Virus record (IMG/VR): IMGVR_UViG_3300025141_016758
Span: 1 to 44,892 of that record
Origin: a virus
DNA: 44,892 nucleotides
Strand: one strand, 5' to 3'
In this document: positions 44,044 through 44,892 of the stretch, one piece after another
How positions within the stretch are numbered: position 1 is the first letter of the stretch
How the letters are laid out: each line of letters begins with the position of its first letter
The notes under the pieces: generated by a model
The model's input: only the letters and a program-made list of their open reading frames with translations
Database searches by the model: none
Told to the model about the DNA's origin: nothing
Program-made: the position numbers and the translations under genes

Positions 44044-44100
44044 TGTCACCTACAAGATGATGTGTGCAATTTAACATAAGATGAAATAATATAAAATACA

Positions 44101-44126
44101 AACTGAGATTAAGGTCTCAGTTTTTT
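44101..44126 (+). terminator. Rho-independent terminator
   Basis: 8-bp stem AACTGAGA (44101-44108) / TCTCAGTT (44115-44122), TTAAGG loop, then TTTT. It ends the transcript carrying the tmRNA and the 43804 gene. Confidence 0.88.
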
Positions 44127-44147
44127 ATTTCAAGGAGTGCAAAAAAA

Positions 44148-44339
44148 ATGAATAATACAACACCAACAACTTTAAGTGATATGATTACACTTTTAGAGAA
44201 CGTTCGTACCGATTATGATAAGTTTTATAGTGAAGGAAATGCATCTGCAGGATCCCGAATTAGAAAGGCAATGCAGTTAGTAAAGACAAATGCACAAGAT
44301 GTTAGAGTGCATGTTCAGACAACGAAAAATAATCGATAA
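44148..44339 (+). CDS. Hc1-type histone-like protein
   Basis: 63 residues, AAGGAG 12 nt before ATG. L-L-E-N-V-R-T-D-Y-D-K-F-Y-S-E-G-N-A-S-A-G-S-R-I-R split by position: the F-Y-x-E-G-N-x-S-A-G-x-R core, then R-K-A-M-Q-L-V-K, is the Hc1/H1-like signature in almost canonical form. Paralogue of the 43243 gene (shared G-N-A-S-A-G). A terminator separates it from the tmRNA unit. Nucleoid binding is inferred. Confidence 0.78.
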   Translation: MNNTTPTTLSDMITLLENVRTDYDKFYSEGNASAGSRIRKAMQLVKTNAQDVRVHVQTTKNNR

Positions 44340-44375
44340 CATAAACCACACAACCCATATGCGTTAAGGTACGTT

Positions 44376-44537
44376 ATGAACATTACAAAAATATTGGCAT
44401 CAAAAGGCTTCAGTTTATTTTGCGCAGTTTTCAATGGCGCGTTTGCTGTTCACAGTTTTTTAAACGGAAGTTGGTTATTCGCCTTAGTGTGTGTGGGTTG
44501 TTGTTGGTTATGTACTCACAATTATCTAAAAAAATAA
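44376..44537 (+). CDS. Small membrane protein
   Basis: 53 residues, AAGG 6 nt before ATG: K-I-L-A-S-K-G-F-S-L-F-C-A-V-F-N-G-A-F-A hydrophobic helix, then G-S-W-L-F-A-L-V-C-V-G-C-C-W-L-C with four Cys. Two short membrane segments are likely. Function unknown. Confidence 0.6.
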   Translation: MNITKILASKGFSLFCAVFNGAFAVHSFLNGSWLFALVCVGCCWLCTHNYLKK

Positions 44538-44549
44538 AGATATTATTTT

Positions 44550-44892
44550 TTAATTCCCTATTTCATACCAACTCAAAGCACCGTCAGATATTAATTTCTT
44601 GAAGCTTGCTGCACTTGGCAAACTAATACTAGTTGTGACTGGATTTCCATCAAAATTATCACCAGATGATGTATTCAATACAATACCCCGACCAACGACA
44701 TCACAATATCCGCCAGCATCTTTGATTGTTAAAACCCTTCCAGGATTGTCACTGGCATCTGGTAAAGTCAATGTTATGTCGCTATTAATACCACCTTCGC
44801 CAGTGTCTCGAGTACTGATTAAAATTACACACTCGGTACCCTGAACAGTATATGTTGTTCCAGGATCATTTACTGAATTAATCCCAAGTAAG
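44550..44892 (-). CDS. Virion-like beta-structured protein, 3' end only
   Basis: The minus-strand frame is open from the right edge to TAA at 44550-44552: 113 codons visible. It carries a pattern seen in tail-fibre/needle proteins: G-T-T-Y-T-V-Q-G-T-E-C-V-I-L-I, N-S-D-I-T-L-T-L-P-D-A-S-D-N-P-G, R-V-L-T-I-K-D-A-G-G, F-D-G-N-P-V-T-T-S-I-S-L-P-S. The P-G-R-V-L-T-I-K-D-A-G repeat is common in phage tail fibres and head decoration proteins. The true start is outside the window. Only structural-gene hint here. Confidence 0.65.
   Translation of the reverse strand, partial: LLGINSVNDPGTTYTVQGTECVILISTRDTGEGGINSDITLTLPDASDNPGRVLTIKDAGGYCDVVGRGIVLNTSSGDNFDGNPVTTSISLPSAASFKKLISDGALSWYEIGN

Overview
The window looks like part of a large (probably jumbo or T4-like myovirus-type) bacteriophage genome. 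Genes are tightly packed, mostly short, often overlapping and almost all on the + strand. Only two internal genes (26981-27223 and 31028-31786) and a virion-like gene fragment running off the right edge (44550-44892) are on the - strand. No rRNA, tRNA, CRISPR or insertion sequence was seen. Phage-typical genes include a YkuK/DUF458-like RNase H-fold protein, DNA methyltransferases, a DinG-like helicase, zinc-ribbon proteins and a phage-borne tmRNA. The host is not identified. A secreted protein with a MYXO-CTERM-like tail (1393-2589) and two lipoproteins point weakly to a Gram-negative host, perhaps a myxobacterium-like lineage.

Layout. 1-1124: small beta-barrel-like 'KVGD' proteins plus a DUF2061 membrane protein. 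1126-5163: zinc-ribbon protein, MYXO-CTERM-like protein, complete ATP-type PEP carboxykinase, QueF-like protein. 5160-8250: second KVGD array. 8549-9282: non-coding region with eight TGATACA/TGTAACA-type repeats that also form nested helices. 9283-16586: more GC-rich, AAG-codon-rich block driven by strong promoters, with a MoxR-type AAA+ ATPase and a metallopeptidase/VWA partner; it contains a GGGCCC-rich structured gap. 16964-18949: DNA methyltransferase, lipoprotein, hypotheticals. 18933-22139: third KVGD array. 22132-31044: DnaK, a YciA-like thioesterase and many small hypotheticals. 31028-35797: trypsin-like protease, eukaryotic-type phosphomannomutase, MT-A70 methyltransferase, DinG-like helicase, small alarmone hydrolase-like protein, Nudix. 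35836-40238: complete YeaH-SpoVR-PrkA operon. 40249-42212: degenerate GroEL-like chaperonin and RNase H-like protein. 42265-44537: zinc-ribbon protein and two Hc1-like histones flanking the tmRNA.

Two features tie the window together. First, at least 28 KVGD paralogues (about 53-82 aa; start M-K-x-G-D, end L-E-V-I-N-E-S-R) occur in three arrays. Neighbours usually overlap by exactly 14 nt: the ATG and Val-Gly-Asp codons of one gene are read in another frame as the last residues and TGA of the gene before, and the preceding Glu-Val codons supply the Shine-Dalgarno GGAGGT. Second, ten near-identical promoters (TGTGAA, exactly 18 nt, TATAAT) recur, several followed by a common leader (GATGGTGGGGATTGACC).

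As a working inference, this is an accessory/host-takeover region. It combines central metabolism (PEPCK, PMM, thioesterase), stress and alarmone control (PrkA/YeaH/SpoVR, alarmone hydrolase), protein quality control (DnaK, GroEL-like, tmRNA, protease), nucleoid proteins, and a multiplied arsenal of small barrel proteins of unknown function.
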